64,000 nt of DNA from positions 284,876 through 348,875 of the forward strand of contig CAVROT010000006.1 in the NCBI GenBank assembly GCA_963722905.1, read 5' to 3'. Of this stretch, positions 55,645 through 64,000 are shown piece after piece (position 1 is the first letter of the stretch; every line of letters begins with the position of its first letter). The notes beneath the pieces were generated by a model. That model was not told the origin of the DNA, ran no database searches, and was given only the letters and a program-made list of their open reading frames with translations. The stretch comes from CAVROT01 sp963722905. GTDB taxonomy: Bacteria > Pseudomonadota > Alphaproteobacteria > Rhodobacterales > Rhodobacteraceae. The translations under genes and the position numbers were made by a program.

Positions 55645-56928
55645 TCAGTGCGCCATGGGCTTGATCGGCTTGGATCTGGTGTCGGTCTCGTAAGGGACGA
55701 TGGCGGTAAAATAGCCGTCGGTGTAGGCCTTCTGGTCCTCGGAGGCCTTCCTGAGCCCCATGCCCTCCTTCTGGAAAGCCTCCTTCAGCGCCGGGATCAC
55801 GTTGCTGCGCCGGGTCTGGGACGCCAGCGCGGCAAGCACCATGTTCATGAAGATATTGCGGCTGAAGGCGATGGTGTCGTCGTTCGCGTATTTCTCGCCG
55901 GGCCCTTTCATCCCGGGCATGAAGCTTTCGGGATGCCACTGCACACCGACCACGGGCGCGCCAGAATTCGATTCGTAGCCCTCGACGGTCCCCAGCCGGG
56001 CGCGCGTTCCTTCGCGCACCATCACCTGCAGCAGGTCGGCCGGATCGCGGAATGCGCGGCCGGGCGTCGTCGGGAATGCTGCGCTGGCGTCGGCATGCTC
56101 CTTCAGGATCGCCTTGTCCTCCCGCTTTCTCCAGTTGCGCTGCGCGCTGCTGCCCATACCCGCGGGCTTTTCGCCCCGTTCCCGCGGTGCGGGAAAGGCA
56201 TGCGAGGCGCGGGTCTCGGCGTTGCCGTGCTTGGCCAGCGCGCCTGTCGTGGTGGTGGCGGCTACGGCCCAGTGGGTAGAGTTCGCGCCCGGGAAGACGC
56301 CGGTCTTCGTGTTCGTCTTCAGGGCGGACCGATTGAGAATTCCTTTCTCGCCGGGCCTGACCGCGAGGGGATGGTTGCAGTTCCAGCTCCCCTCATAGTG
56401 ACGTTTCACGTCCTCGCCGCTCAGTTCGCGCACCGCGCCGCCGAACCCCTCCAGCAGCCGCCAGGATCCCGCGCAGACGGCGAGGATCGGGATGCCACGG
56501 GTCATCGCCGCCTCGATCAGCGCGGATTCGAAGGCGTCGCGGCTGACCGCCTCGGTCTTCTTGAACGCCGAAGCCGGCTTCATCTTGTGGGTGTCGGTCT
56601 GCTGTGTCGTCGGCGCGGCCGGCGCGCCGGGGATATAGAGAAGGTCGACTCCGGCCAGGTTGGCGTCCATCGTCCGCGCCGCATCCATGCCCTTGGCGGG
56701 AACGAGGAATGCGCTGCGGGCCGATTGCACGGCGCCGGCGTCGGACGGCGTCGCCACCATAGGGACCTTGCGCACCACGACCTCGATCTCGACTGCGGTG
56801 TCGTCGCCCACCCGGATCGGCGTGGAGAAAAGCTGCTGGCAGGCCTGGAGTGCCCTCATGTCCGAGGCGCTTCCGCCGCCGCTGTTGTCGGGCCGCACGC
56901 TGCAGCCGATCACGATCTGTCTCGGCAT
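55645..56928 (-). CDS. Class-I glutamine amidotransferase-like (peptidase C26 type) protein
   Basis: The 427-residue protein has the PuuD/gamma-glutamyl-GABA-hydrolase type active site: nucleophile Cys152 in PILAVCAGSWRLLEG and the His-Glu pair in VQWHPESF. It is much longer than the usual 250 residues. Extra sequence lies between about 215 and 310 (Ala/Thr/Lys-rich, with HAFPAPRERGEKPAGMGSS) and at the C terminus. The substrate is unknown; a polyamine or gamma-glutamyl compound is a guess from the family. Confidence 0.78.
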   Translation of the reverse strand: MPRQIVIGCSVRPDNSGGGSASDMRALQACQQLFSTPIRVGDDTAVEIEVVVRKVPMVATPSDAGAVQSARSAFLVPAKGMDAARTMDANLAGVDLLYIPGAPAAPTTQQTDTHKMKPASAFKKTEAVSRDAFESALIEAAMTRGIPILAVCAGSWRLLEGFGGAVRELSGEDVKRHYEGSWNCNHPLAVRPGEKGILNRSALKTNTKTGVFPGANSTHWAVAATTTTGALAKHGNAETRASHAFPAPRERGEKPAGMGSSAQRNWRKREDKAILKEHADASAAFPTTPGRAFRDPADLLQVMVREGTRARLGTVEGYESNSGAPVVGVQWHPESFMPGMKGPGEKYANDDTIAFSRNIFMNMVLAALASQTRRSNVIPALKEAFQKEGMGLRKASEDQKAYTDGYFTAIVPYETDTRSKPIKPMAH

Positions 56929-57247
56929 GGAGGGATCCCGGTTCGAGATTTGTTTGACTTAAGGGAAACGATACGAGCGATGTGTCTATGCAGCAATCGG
57001 AATTCTCGCGCCGATCGGGCTTCGCGGCGTTGCGGTCAAAGTGCGGACACGGCGTGGTGGGGCGAAATCCGGGTGGCCGGACCCTGGCGCCGTCGCGAAC
57101 CGCGCTGGCCAACGTGCGGCCGGGTGACTATCCATTCCAGACGGCTTGCCGCATCGGGTGCCGCGCCGCGTCCGCGCCCCTCAGGCCGAGGTGCTGGGCG
57201 CGGCGGGCCGCTCCGGCGCGCGACGCAACGGGAGGAGGACGACCCCC
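56929..57247. other. Divergent spacer before nnrU
   Basis: A 319-base region between two divergent genes. No gene recognised. It contains a less GC-rich stretch near 56945-57000 (TTTGTTTGACTTAAGGGAAA) that may hold promoters in either direction, and GGGAGGAGG at 57229-57237 serving nnrU. Confidence 0.5.
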
Positions 57248-57817
57248 TTGTACCTGCTTATCCTCGGACTGGCGTTCTGGATCCTGCCGCACGTGTTCAA
57301 GCGTACGGCACCGTCGGCGCGCGCGGCGTTGCAGGACCGCATGGGCGATGCGTCGAAGGCTGTGATCGCTGCCTTGCTGGTCGTCGGGATCGTGCTGATG
57401 GTCTGGGGCTACCGGACGGCCGACGTGGTGCCGGTCTGGACGCCGCCCGCCTGGGGCGTGCACCTCAACAACCTCGCCATGCTCTTCGCGGTGGCGCTTT
57501 TCGGTGCTGGCAACTCGAAGAGCCGCCTGCGCCGCCACCTGCGCCATCCGATGCTGCTGGGCACGATGCTGTGGGCCGCGGCGCATCTTCTGGTCAACGG
57601 CGATCTGGCGTCGGTCGTCCTCTTCGGAACGCTGCTGGTCTGGGCGGGTGCCGAGATCGGTCTGGTGAACCGCGCCGTCCATTCCTACGTTCCCTATGAG
57701 GGCGGGAGCCTTGCCGGGGACATCCGGCTGGGCGTCATCGCGCTGGTGCTCTACGGCATCATCACCGCCGTCCATGCGTGGCTGGGCGTGTGGCCGTTCG
57801 CCGGAGGGATGGGATGA
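57248..57817 (+). CDS. nnrU: NnrU family membrane protein
   Basis: The 189-residue protein has about five transmembrane helices and matches NnrU: YLLILGLAFWILPHVFKR at the start, HLNNLAMLFAVALFG and the HP-LLGTMLWAAAHLLVNGD motif. NnrU was first linked to nitrite/nitric oxide reduction and resembles isoprenoid/heme-related methyltransferase-like membrane proteins; its role is unclear. TTG 57248 is chosen because GGGAGGAGG lies upstream and no ATG fits. It overlaps the next gene by ATGA. Confidence 0.85.
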   Translation: MYLLILGLAFWILPHVFKRTAPSARAALQDRMGDASKAVIAALLVVGIVLMVWGYRTADVVPVWTPPAWGVHLNNLAMLFAVALFGAGNSKSRLRRHLRHPMLLGTMLWAAAHLLVNGDLASVVLFGTLLVWAGAEIGLVNRAVHSYVPYEGGSLAGDIRLGVIALVLYGIITAVHAWLGVWPFAGGMG

Positions 57818-58047
57818 CGCGCTACAGGCTGCTGACCGGCGACGATACCTCGGCCTTCTGCGACAAGGTGTCGGCGGCCCTGGCCGACGGGTGGACGCTG
57901 TGGGGCTCTCCGGCCTACGGGTTCGACGCGGCGAACGGCGTGATGCGCTGCGCGCAGGCCGTCATCCGCGACGTCGCGGTCCCCGCGGCCGCCGCCCCTT
58001 CGGTCCCGCGCGAGGAGGACGAGGCGATACCGGACGATGCGTCCTGA
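57814..58047 (+). CDS. DUF1737 domain small protein
   Basis: The 77-residue protein starts MTRYRLLTGDDT and contains ALADGWTLWGSPAY, typical of DUF1737, a small domain of unknown function often found next to nnrU in Rhodobacterales. The C terminus is acidic. The start overlaps the nnrU stop by ATGA. Confidence 0.85.
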   Translation: MTRYRLLTGDDTSAFCDKVSAALADGWTLWGSPAYGFDAANGVMRCAQAVIRDVAVPAAAAPSVPREEDEAIPDDAS

Positions 58048-58311
58048 CACGGCCGGAACGCCTGGCGGGGCATAGGCGCGCCCAGGCGACGGCGGCACGG
58101 CTTCCCGGTTCGGGGCCGATCCGGGCCCGGTCAAGGGACCGGGCAGGGCGCCAGAGGCCGGCCGCCGCCGCCGCCGGCAGTCTGGATCTTTGCCGCCGTC
58201 CGTGACATCCCGGACGAAACGGCTATTACGCTGCCATGGAGCGGCGGCGGACCGGCTTCGGCCCGATCGGCCACAGCGCCCCCGTGGCGACGAGACAGGA
58301 GAAGGGACCGC

Positions 58312-58695
58312 ATGGCCGACATTCCCCGCAACGGGCGCCCCCTGTCGCCCCATCTCCAGATCTACCGCCCGCAGCTGAACTCGATCACCTCGATCATGAC
58401 GCGGCTTACCGGCAACGCGTTGCTGGTCGGGATGCTGCTGGTCACATGGTGGCTGATCGCGGCGGCGACGGGGCCCGACGCCTACGCCGCGGCGAACGGC
58501 GTGCTCACGTCGTGGTTCGGCGATCTGGTGATGCTGGGATCGCTCTGGGCGCTGTGGTACCACGCGCTGGCCGGGCTGCGTCACCTCTACTGGGACAACG
58601 GCGGCGACTTCAGCGTCGAGTTCGCCGACGTGATGGGCTGGGCCATCATCGCCGGCTCGGTCCTGCTGACCGTCCTGACCGTCATCGCGATCTGA
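58312..58695 (+). CDS. sdhC: Succinate dehydrogenase cytochrome b556 subunit SdhC
   Basis: SdhC anchors complex II in the membrane and binds heme b and ubiquinone. The 127-residue protein has three transmembrane helices, the N-terminal RPLSPHLQIYRPQ motif with SITSIMTRLTGN, and the heme-ligand His in HALAGLRHLYWD. A GGAG element lies before the ATG. It begins the sdhCDA operon after a 264-base region with no recognised gene. Confidence 0.96.
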   Translation: MADIPRNGRPLSPHLQIYRPQLNSITSIMTRLTGNALLVGMLLVTWWLIAAATGPDAYAAANGVLTSWFGDLVMLGSLWALWYHALAGLRHLYWDNGGDFSVEFADVMGWAIIAGSVLLTVLTVIAI

Positions 58696-58706
58696 GGGGG
58701 AACGCC

Positions 58707-59078
58707 ATGCCATTCATGACGGCGCACAAGAGGGTCGCGGGCCTGGGATCGGCCAAGGCGGGGACCGAGCATTTCTGGTCGATGCAGGTATCCAGCTGGG
58801 CCTTGATCGTGCTGGTGCCGCTGTTTGCCTTCACCTTCGGCGCGGCGCTGGGACACGGCCATGCCGAGGTGCTGGCCTACTACTCGCGGCCCTTCCCGGC
58901 GATCGTGGCGGCGCTGACGATCGCGGTATCGTGGATGCACTTCAAGGGCGGCGTGCAGGTCCTGATCGAGGACTACGTGCACGGCGGCATGCGGCGCGCG
59001 CTGATCGTCGCCACCACCTGCCTCAGCTACGCCGCCGCCGCCGCGGGTATCTTCGCCATCGTCCGTCTGGCGCTGTAA
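58707..59078 (+). CDS. sdhD: Succinate dehydrogenase membrane anchor SdhD
   Basis: The 123-residue protein has three transmembrane helices and the motif AHKRVAGLGSAKAGTEHFW found at the start of alphaproteobacterial SdhD, with a later HFKGGVQVLIEDYVHG that holds the heme or quinone ligand region. It lies 11 bases after sdhC. Confidence 0.94.
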   Translation: MPFMTAHKRVAGLGSAKAGTEHFWSMQVSSWALIVLVPLFAFTFGAALGHGHAEVLAYYSRPFPAIVAALTIAVSWMHFKGGVQVLIEDYVHGGMRRALIVATTCLSYAAAAAGIFAIVRLAL

Positions 59079-59211
59079 CGGCCCGGCGCGATGGCGCGGG
59101 CATTCGACGCGTGGCCGCGCCGGCAGACCCGGCCTAGATGACGGGGCGTCCGGTGTTAACCGGACCGTAACCCAAGGCGGAGCACCTTCCGCGAACCGAA
59201 CGGAGAATCCG

Positions 59212-61014
59212 ATGGCCGCCTACGATCCGCAGACGCACACCTACGACGCCATCGTTATCGGGGCCGGCGGTTCCGGCCTGCGCGCGACGCTCGGCCTGGC
59301 CGAACAGGGGCTGCGGACGGCCTGCATCACCAAGGTCTTTCCGACGCGCAGCCACACGGTCGCCGCACAGGGCGGCATCGCGGCGAGCCTGGGGAACATG
59401 GGGCCGGACCACTGGCAGTGGCACATGTACGATACCGTCAAGGGCTCGGACTGGCTGGGCGACACGGACGCGATGGAATACCTTGCCCGCGAGGCGCCCA
59501 AGGCCGTCTACGAGCTGGAGCATTACGGCGTCCCCTTCAGCCGCACCGAGGACGGCACCATCTACCAGCGGCCCTTCGGCGGCCACACGACCGAGTTCGG
59601 CGAAGGCCCGCCCGTGCAGCGCACCTGCGCGGCCGCGGACCGCACCGGCCACGCCATCCTGCACACGCTCTACGGCCAGTCACTCAAGCAGAAGGCCGAG
59701 TTCTTCATCGAATACTTCGCCATCGACCTGATCATGTCGGACGATGGCGAATGTCAGGGCGTCGTCGCGTGGAGCCTTGAGGACGGCAGCATACACGTCT
59801 TCAACGCCAAGATGACGGTGCTGGCGACGGGCGGCTACGGGCGCGCCTATTTCTCGGCCACCTCGGCGCATACCTGCACCGGCGACGGCGGCGGCATGGT
59901 GGCGCGGCAGGGCCTGCCGCTGCAGGACATGGAGTTCGTGCAGTTCCACCCGACCGGCATCTACGGCGCCGGCTGCCTCATCACCGAGGGCGCGCGGGGC
60001 GAGGGCGGCTACCTCACCAACTCCGAGGGCGAGCGGTTCATGGAACGCTATGCGCCCACCTACAAGGATCTGGCCAGCCGCGACGTGGTGAGCCGCTGCA
60101 TGACGATGGAGATCCGCGAGGGCCGCGGCGTCGGCAAGGACAGCGACCACATCCACCTGAACCTCAACCACCTGCCGAAGGAGGCGCTGCACGAACGCCT
60201 GCCGGGCATCTCGGAAAGCGCCCGCATCTTCGCCGGCGTCGACGTCACGAAAGAGCCGATCCCGGTCCTGCCCACGGTGCACTACAACATGGGCGGCATC
60301 CCCACGAACTACATGGGCGAGGTGCTGAACCCGACCGACGGCGACCCCGACCGCATCGTCCCCGGCCTGATGGCGGTGGGCGAGGCGGGCTGCGCGTCCG
60401 TCCACGGCGCCAACCGGCTGGGGTCCAACAGCCTGATCGACCTCGTCGTCTTCGGCCGCGCCGCCGCGATCAAGGCGGGCGAGATCGTCGATCCCGACGC
60501 GCCCAACCCGCGGCTGAACCGGGCGAGCCTCGACCAGGGGCTCGACCGCTTCGACCGCATCCGCCACGCCAAGGGATCGACCGGCACGGCCGAGATCCGG
60601 CTGGCGATGCAGAAGGCCATGCAGGAGGACGCGGCCGTCTTCCGCACCGACGCCACGCTCGCCGAGGGTGTCGACAAGATGTACGGCGTCGCGGCCACGA
60701 TGGACGACATCAGCGTCACCGACCGGTCGATGATCTGGAACACCGACCTGATGGAGACGCTGGAGCTGACCAACCTGATGCCCAACGCGCTGGCCACCAT
60801 CGTCAGCGCCGAGGCCCGCAAGGAAAGCCGCGGCGCCCACGCGCAGGAGGACCATCCAGACCGCGACGACGTCGAATGGCGCAAGCACACGCTGGCCCGC
60901 GTCAACGGCAAGGTCGAGCTGGACTATCGGCCCGTGCACCTCAACCCGCTGCTGGGCCATAACGAGGGCGGCATCGACCTGGACAAGATCAAGCCCAAGG
61001 CACGGGTCTATTGA
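59212..61014 (+). CDS. sdhA: Succinate dehydrogenase flavoprotein subunit SdhA
   Basis: SdhA oxidises succinate to fumarate with covalent FAD. The 600-residue protein has the dinucleotide motif GAGGSGLRA, the FAD-attachment His in TRSHTVAAQGG, the substrate-site HPTGIYGAGCL and the catalytic Arg region in TLMRWGA-like GANRLGSNSL. It is complete and starts at ATG 59212 after a 133-base gap from sdhD. It is not followed directly by sdhB: three unrelated genes intervene. Confidence 0.97.
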   Translation: MAAYDPQTHTYDAIVIGAGGSGLRATLGLAEQGLRTACITKVFPTRSHTVAAQGGIAASLGNMGPDHWQWHMYDTVKGSDWLGDTDAMEYLAREAPKAVYELEHYGVPFSRTEDGTIYQRPFGGHTTEFGEGPPVQRTCAAADRTGHAILHTLYGQSLKQKAEFFIEYFAIDLIMSDDGECQGVVAWSLEDGSIHVFNAKMTVLATGGYGRAYFSATSAHTCTGDGGGMVARQGLPLQDMEFVQFHPTGIYGAGCLITEGARGEGGYLTNSEGERFMERYAPTYKDLASRDVVSRCMTMEIREGRGVGKDSDHIHLNLNHLPKEALHERLPGISESARIFAGVDVTKEPIPVLPTVHYNMGGIPTNYMGEVLNPTDGDPDRIVPGLMAVGEAGCASVHGANRLGSNSLIDLVVFGRAAAIKAGEIVDPDAPNPRLNRASLDQGLDRFDRIRHAKGSTGTAEIRLAMQKAMQEDAAVFRTDATLAEGVDKMYGVAATMDDISVTDRSMIWNTDLMETLELTNLMPNALATIVSAEARKESRGAHAQEDHPDRDDVEWRKHTLARVNGKVELDYRPVHLNPLLGHNEGGIDLDKIKPKARVY

Positions 61015-61055
61015 CCGGCGCACCGCGCCAGCGCGTCCGGTCGCGGTAGGGCGGA

Positions 61056-62126
61056 ATGACGCCTGACGCGGCAATGCTGTCGGTGCCGGTGCACTTCGCG
61101 GCTCCCGAAGACCGCGTGTGGCCCGAACTGCGCGACGCACCGGGGGGGCGGATCGCGCCCCAGCGATTGTCCGAACTGTCGGGCGGCATTCTCAACAGCT
61201 GGGTCGTGCGCACCTATTACGAGCTGTCGGTCCGCGGCCATGACGTGTCGATCGGCCCGACGCTTGATCCGGGCGCCGTGAATGTCGTGCCCGCCCGCGA
61301 CTTCGGCCGGCGCCAGAGGCGGCTGGACTGTTTCATCCTGGTGCCGCGCGGCGATGCCCACCACCCGATGCTGGCCGATTTCGTCGTCCACCAGAACGGC
61401 GTGCGACCGGACGGTCCGCGCGCCGCCTCGGTCTGGCACTGGCCGCAGCCCGGCATCGTGCCGCGCGCCACGGGGCGGGCCCCGCGCATCGCCACCCTCG
61501 TCTACAAGGGCCGGCCCAAGAACCTGGACGCCGGGTTCCGTGCGCCGGACTTCGCCGCCGGTCTGGCGGCCCTCGGGGCCAGGTTCGACATCGACGAGAT
61601 CGCGACCATGACGGGCGGCCATTCGTGGAACGACTATGCCGGCGCCGACGCCGTGCTCGCCGTGCGCAACCTGACGCGCTACGACGCCTCGAAAAAGCCG
61701 GCGAGCAAGCTGATGAACGCCTGGATCGCTGGCGTCGTCCCCCTTCTGAGCCCCGAGCCCGCCTTCGAGGAGCTGCGCCGCGATCCGCTGGACTACATCG
61801 CCGTGCGCCATACGGACGATGCCCTGGCCGCGGTCGCCCGGCTGAACGACGATCCCGCCCTCTTTGAACGCTACGTCGCCCGCGGGCGCGAACGGGCGGC
61901 CGAAATCGCCGAGGACCGCCTGTCGGGACGCTGGGTCGACGTCCTGAACGGTCCCGTCGCCACAGCCTTCGCACGCTGGCGCCGGCGCGGCCGCCTGACC
62001 CGCGCGGCCGGCGCGGCGGTGGGCATGGCGCTGGAGCCGGTCTCCAAGCGCGTCGACCTCCACCGCCTGCGCCACGGCGCGCGCATCCTCGACCCTGCCG
62101 ACCAGTCCAGCGGGCCTGCCGCATGA
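61056..62126 (+). CDS. Glycosyltransferase-like protein
   Basis: The 356-residue protein has the C-terminal pattern of GT-B glycosyltransferases: KPASKLMNAWIAGVVPLLSP followed by EPAFEELRRDPLDYI, the acceptor/donor-binding end of family GT1/GT4-like enzymes. The N-terminal half is unfamiliar, with WVVRTYYELSVRGHDVSIGP resembling the start of such enzymes. Donor and acceptor unknown. Start may also be 61074. It overlaps the next gene by ATGA, so the two are a coupled pair. Confidence 0.6.
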   Translation: MTPDAAMLSVPVHFAAPEDRVWPELRDAPGGRIAPQRLSELSGGILNSWVVRTYYELSVRGHDVSIGPTLDPGAVNVVPARDFGRRQRRLDCFILVPRGDAHHPMLADFVVHQNGVRPDGPRAASVWHWPQPGIVPRATGRAPRIATLVYKGRPKNLDAGFRAPDFAAGLAALGARFDIDEIATMTGGHSWNDYAGADAVLAVRNLTRYDASKKPASKLMNAWIAGVVPLLSPEPAFEELRRDPLDYIAVRHTDDALAAVARLNDDPALFERYVARGRERAAEIAEDRLSGRWVDVLNGPVATAFARWRRRGRLTRAAGAAVGMALEPVSKRVDLHRLRHGARILDPADQSSGPAA

Positions 62127-63088
62127 CCGCCTTGTCCCACGCGGCGCGCCGGCCCCGCATAGCAGTCGTCCACTTCGGGATCGACCGGTCCTTTGCGCAG
62201 ACGGGTCCGTCGATCCGGGCGAACATCTACACTCCTGCGGAGCAATCCGGAGAGCTTCGGGTATTCGCGCACCTCTTCGACCTCGACCGGATCGAGAATG
62301 CCCGCAGCGGCGAATCGGGTGCGCTTCCGGACCGTATCCCCTTCCACCCCAGCCAGAAATTGCTGACCGAGCCTCCCGACGATTGTCTGGCGGAATGGAA
62401 CTTCGACGAGCTTGCGCAAAACGGGGATACCTGGAACGACGGCTTCAGTTCCGCCAGGAATCTCGTGCATCAACTCCACTCCCTGCGCAGAGCCACCAAT
62501 CTGGCGCTGGAATGGCAGCCGGACGTCGTCATATTCGCACGCCCCGACCTGAGGTATCCCGACAGTCTGCGGGCCGCCATCGGCACGACGCTGCGCAGCG
62601 AAGGCAATCTCTGCCTTGCCCCTTATTGGCAGCGACACAGGGGGGGGATGAACGATCGGTTCGCCGTCGTCTGCGGGCGCGACGCCATCGCGCGCTATGG
62701 CCAAAGGATAGAAGCAGCTGCGGACTACTGCTCTGCGAGCGATCTGCCACTGCACAGCGAACTCTTGCTGGCATATGCGATGACGGCCATCCCGTCCCGC
62801 CAGATTCTTGTCCGGGCGGTAAGGGTCAGGGTCGGCGGGCAGGACCGTGACGAGGATTTCGCGGTGAGGGCCATCGTGCGAACCCGAACAGCGATACACA
62901 AGTCCGGTATTCATCCGAAGGTCAAACGATTGGCGTACAAGGGCGCTTCCATCGCAGACGCCGCCATACAGACGGGTATCGGATGCGCCAGGTGGGCGAA
63001 CCGGCAGCTCTCGAAGCTGCGGCCAACGCGCACCTTTCGTCCACTATCGGCGGATTTCGAGGCGGGTCCGAGATCGCATTCCGCGTGA
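62123..63088 (+). CDS. Hypothetical protein, possibly glycan-related
   Basis: The 321-residue protein starts RRPRIAVVHFGIDRSFAQTG and contains LEWQPDVVIFARPDLRY and DLPLHSELLLAYAM. The pattern suggests a Rossmann-like enzyme of the glycosyltransferase type seen in exopolysaccharide loci, but I cannot name the family. Base composition is lower in G+C than its neighbours, suggesting acquisition. Coupled to the previous gene by ATGA. Confidence 0.5.
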   Translation: MTALSHAARRPRIAVVHFGIDRSFAQTGPSIRANIYTPAEQSGELRVFAHLFDLDRIENARSGESGALPDRIPFHPSQKLLTEPPDDCLAEWNFDELAQNGDTWNDGFSSARNLVHQLHSLRRATNLALEWQPDVVIFARPDLRYPDSLRAAIGTTLRSEGNLCLAPYWQRHRGGMNDRFAVVCGRDAIARYGQRIEAAADYCSASDLPLHSELLLAYAMTAIPSRQILVRAVRVRVGGQDRDEDFAVRAIVRTRTAIHKSGIHPKVKRLAYKGASIADAAIQTGIGCARWANRQLSKLRPTRTFRPLSADFEAGPRSHSA

Positions 63089-63189
63089 TCCTGCAGCTTG
63101 TTTCCTTGGCTGGCAGGTGTGGCGGGCCATTATCCCCAACCCTGATGAGCAGTCGGCGAGACCGGCCGGAATAACCACCCGCAACGGAA

Positions 63190-63804
63190 ATGATCATGCC
63201 CCTATATCGTACAGGTTCGCAGCTGCTCTTCTACGCCCATGTCCCCAAATGCGCCGGCAGCACGGTCAACACCTATCTCCGCGCGCGCTTCGGGGACCCG
63301 GCGTTCGAGGATCGCAAGCATATCAAGAACCCCGAACGCCCGGCGTGGTCCCGGACGTCGCCCCAGCACATCCCCGCGCGAAACCTGGCCCGTCTGATGC
63401 CGGCCGGCTTCGCCGACTTGCAGTTCGCCATCGTCCGCCATCCCGAGGCGCGCATCCAGAGCGTCTACGACTTCCAGCGGCGCAAGCAGAAGCGGATCCC
63501 CCGCGCCGTGCCGTTCGGTGCGTGGCTTCGCGCGATCCCGGCGCTTCTTGCCGCACGGCCCTTCGCGCTTGACGGTCACGCCCGTCCGATGACCGATTTC
63601 GTGCCCGATGGGTGCCGCTTCTTCCGGCTGGAGGACGGTCTGGAACCTGTCATCGGATATCTGGACGGCGCGCTGGGGACGACCTCGGACGCCGTTCCGG
63701 GCCACGAGAAGAGGGGCGCGCCCCGGTCCGACCTGACCCCGTCGCAGCGCCGGCTGGTCCGGCGCATCTATGCCGGGGACTACGCCGCCTTCGGATATGA
63801 GTGA
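63190..63804 (+). CDS. Sulfotransferase family protein
   Basis: The 204-residue protein has the PAPS 5'-loop YAHVPKCAGSTVNTYLR (about residues 15-31) and the 3'-loop FAIVRHPEARIQSVYDFQRR. It belongs to the sulfotransferase-2-like group acting on carbohydrate or lipid acceptors. It is short for the family but ends cleanly with SQRRLVRRIYAGDYAAFGYE, as related proteins do. Together with the two genes before it, it suggests a small polysaccharide-sulfation cassette. cysQ at 5171 would recycle the PAP it releases. Confidence 0.8.
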   Translation: MIMPLYRTGSQLLFYAHVPKCAGSTVNTYLRARFGDPAFEDRKHIKNPERPAWSRTSPQHIPARNLARLMPAGFADLQFAIVRHPEARIQSVYDFQRRKQKRIPRAVPFGAWLRAIPALLAARPFALDGHARPMTDFVPDGCRFFRLEDGLEPVIGYLDGALGTTSDAVPGHEKRGAPRSDLTPSQRRLVRRIYAGDYAAFGYE

Positions 63805-63912
63805 GGACGTATGCGGCTGCGCTGATGCGCCCCCTGTCGCCGTCCCGCGACCTGCTCTATCCTTCCTTCAACCTGCCGCAACGACGCGCCGCACGATCCC
63901 CCGGAGGACGAC

Positions 63913-64000
63913 ATGGTCCAGCTGACCCTGCCCAAGAACAGCCGCATGACGACGGGCCGCACCTGGCCCAGGCCCGAGGGCGCGACGAACGTCCGGACGT
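63913..64000 (+). CDS. sdhB: Succinate dehydrogenase iron-sulfur subunit SdhB, 5' part (runs past window end)
   Basis: The first 29 residues (MVQLTLPKNSRMTTGRTW, then PRPEGATNVRT) match the N terminus of Rhodobacterales SdhB. A GGAGG Shine-Dalgarno lies at 63903-63907. The rest of the gene is outside the window. It is separated from sdhA by 2.9 kb of unrelated genes. Confidence 0.85.
   Translation, partial: MVQLTLPKNSRMTTGRTWPRPEGATNVRT

Overview
This is chromosomal DNA of very high G+C from an alphaproteobacterium, almost certainly Rhodobacterales (Roseobacter/Rhodobacter group). Evidence seen directly: the block order ptsN-hpf-lptB-lptA-lptC-rnd, yidC-yidD-rnpA-rpmH, yajC-secD-secF followed by ccmABCDG, acnA beside a DUF1223 gene, sdhCDA, and an alphaproteobacterial RpoH-type promoter ahead of dnaK. 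GTG and TTG starts and 4-base stop/start overlaps are common. The window starts inside secA and ends inside sdhB.

Layout. 1-9.4 kb: secA end, radC, dnaJ, dnaK, cysQ, galU-galE, ptsN, hpf. 9.4-11.9 kb: lptB-lptA-lptC-rnd. 12.0-18.9 kb: a glycerol-type ABC transporter operon (glpS-T-P-Q-U-V) that has been invaded by palindromic repeats and a small GIY-YIG endonuclease gene; glpT carries a 1-base frameshift. 18.9-25.1 kb: a sulfotransferase-like gene, an ETHE1-like hydrolase, engB, a MOSC protein, yidC, yidD, rnpA, rpmH. 25.1-28.8 kb: a TVP38-type membrane protein, a flavin disulfide oxidoreductase and a sensor kinase.

28.9-33.5 kb: a tRNA-Arg(ACG) gene followed by a mosaic accessory island made of decayed IS3- and IS5-type insertion sequences, one intact ABC sugar permease, its truncated partner, and several families of short palindromic repeats, including a 128-base repeat in two inverted copies. 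33.5-50.8 kb: core genes resume with serS (frameshifted), a trypsin-like protease, a DEAD-box helicase with a long basic tail, yajC-secD-secF, a TSUP permease, a Mth938-like protein, ccmA-B-C-D-G, a VPLPA-CTERM protein, an SDR, acnA (frameshifted) and a DUF1223 protein. 50.8-57.8 kb: an LpxL-like acyltransferase, a three-gene cobalt-type nitrile hydratase/thiocyanate-hydrolase-like enzyme with a split beta subunit, an RTX-like protein, metY, a class-I amidotransferase and nnrU. 58.0-64.0 kb: sdhC-sdhD-sdhA, then three glycan/sulfotransferase-like genes wedged before sdhB.

The most unusual parts are the GIY-YIG gene bracketed by palindromic repeats inside the glp operon, the repeat-rich island after tRNA-Arg, the split hydratase, and three single-base frameshifts in otherwise well conserved genes (glpT, serS, acnA). 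The last may be sequencing errors. All functional assignments come from motif recognition and gene order; no database search was possible.
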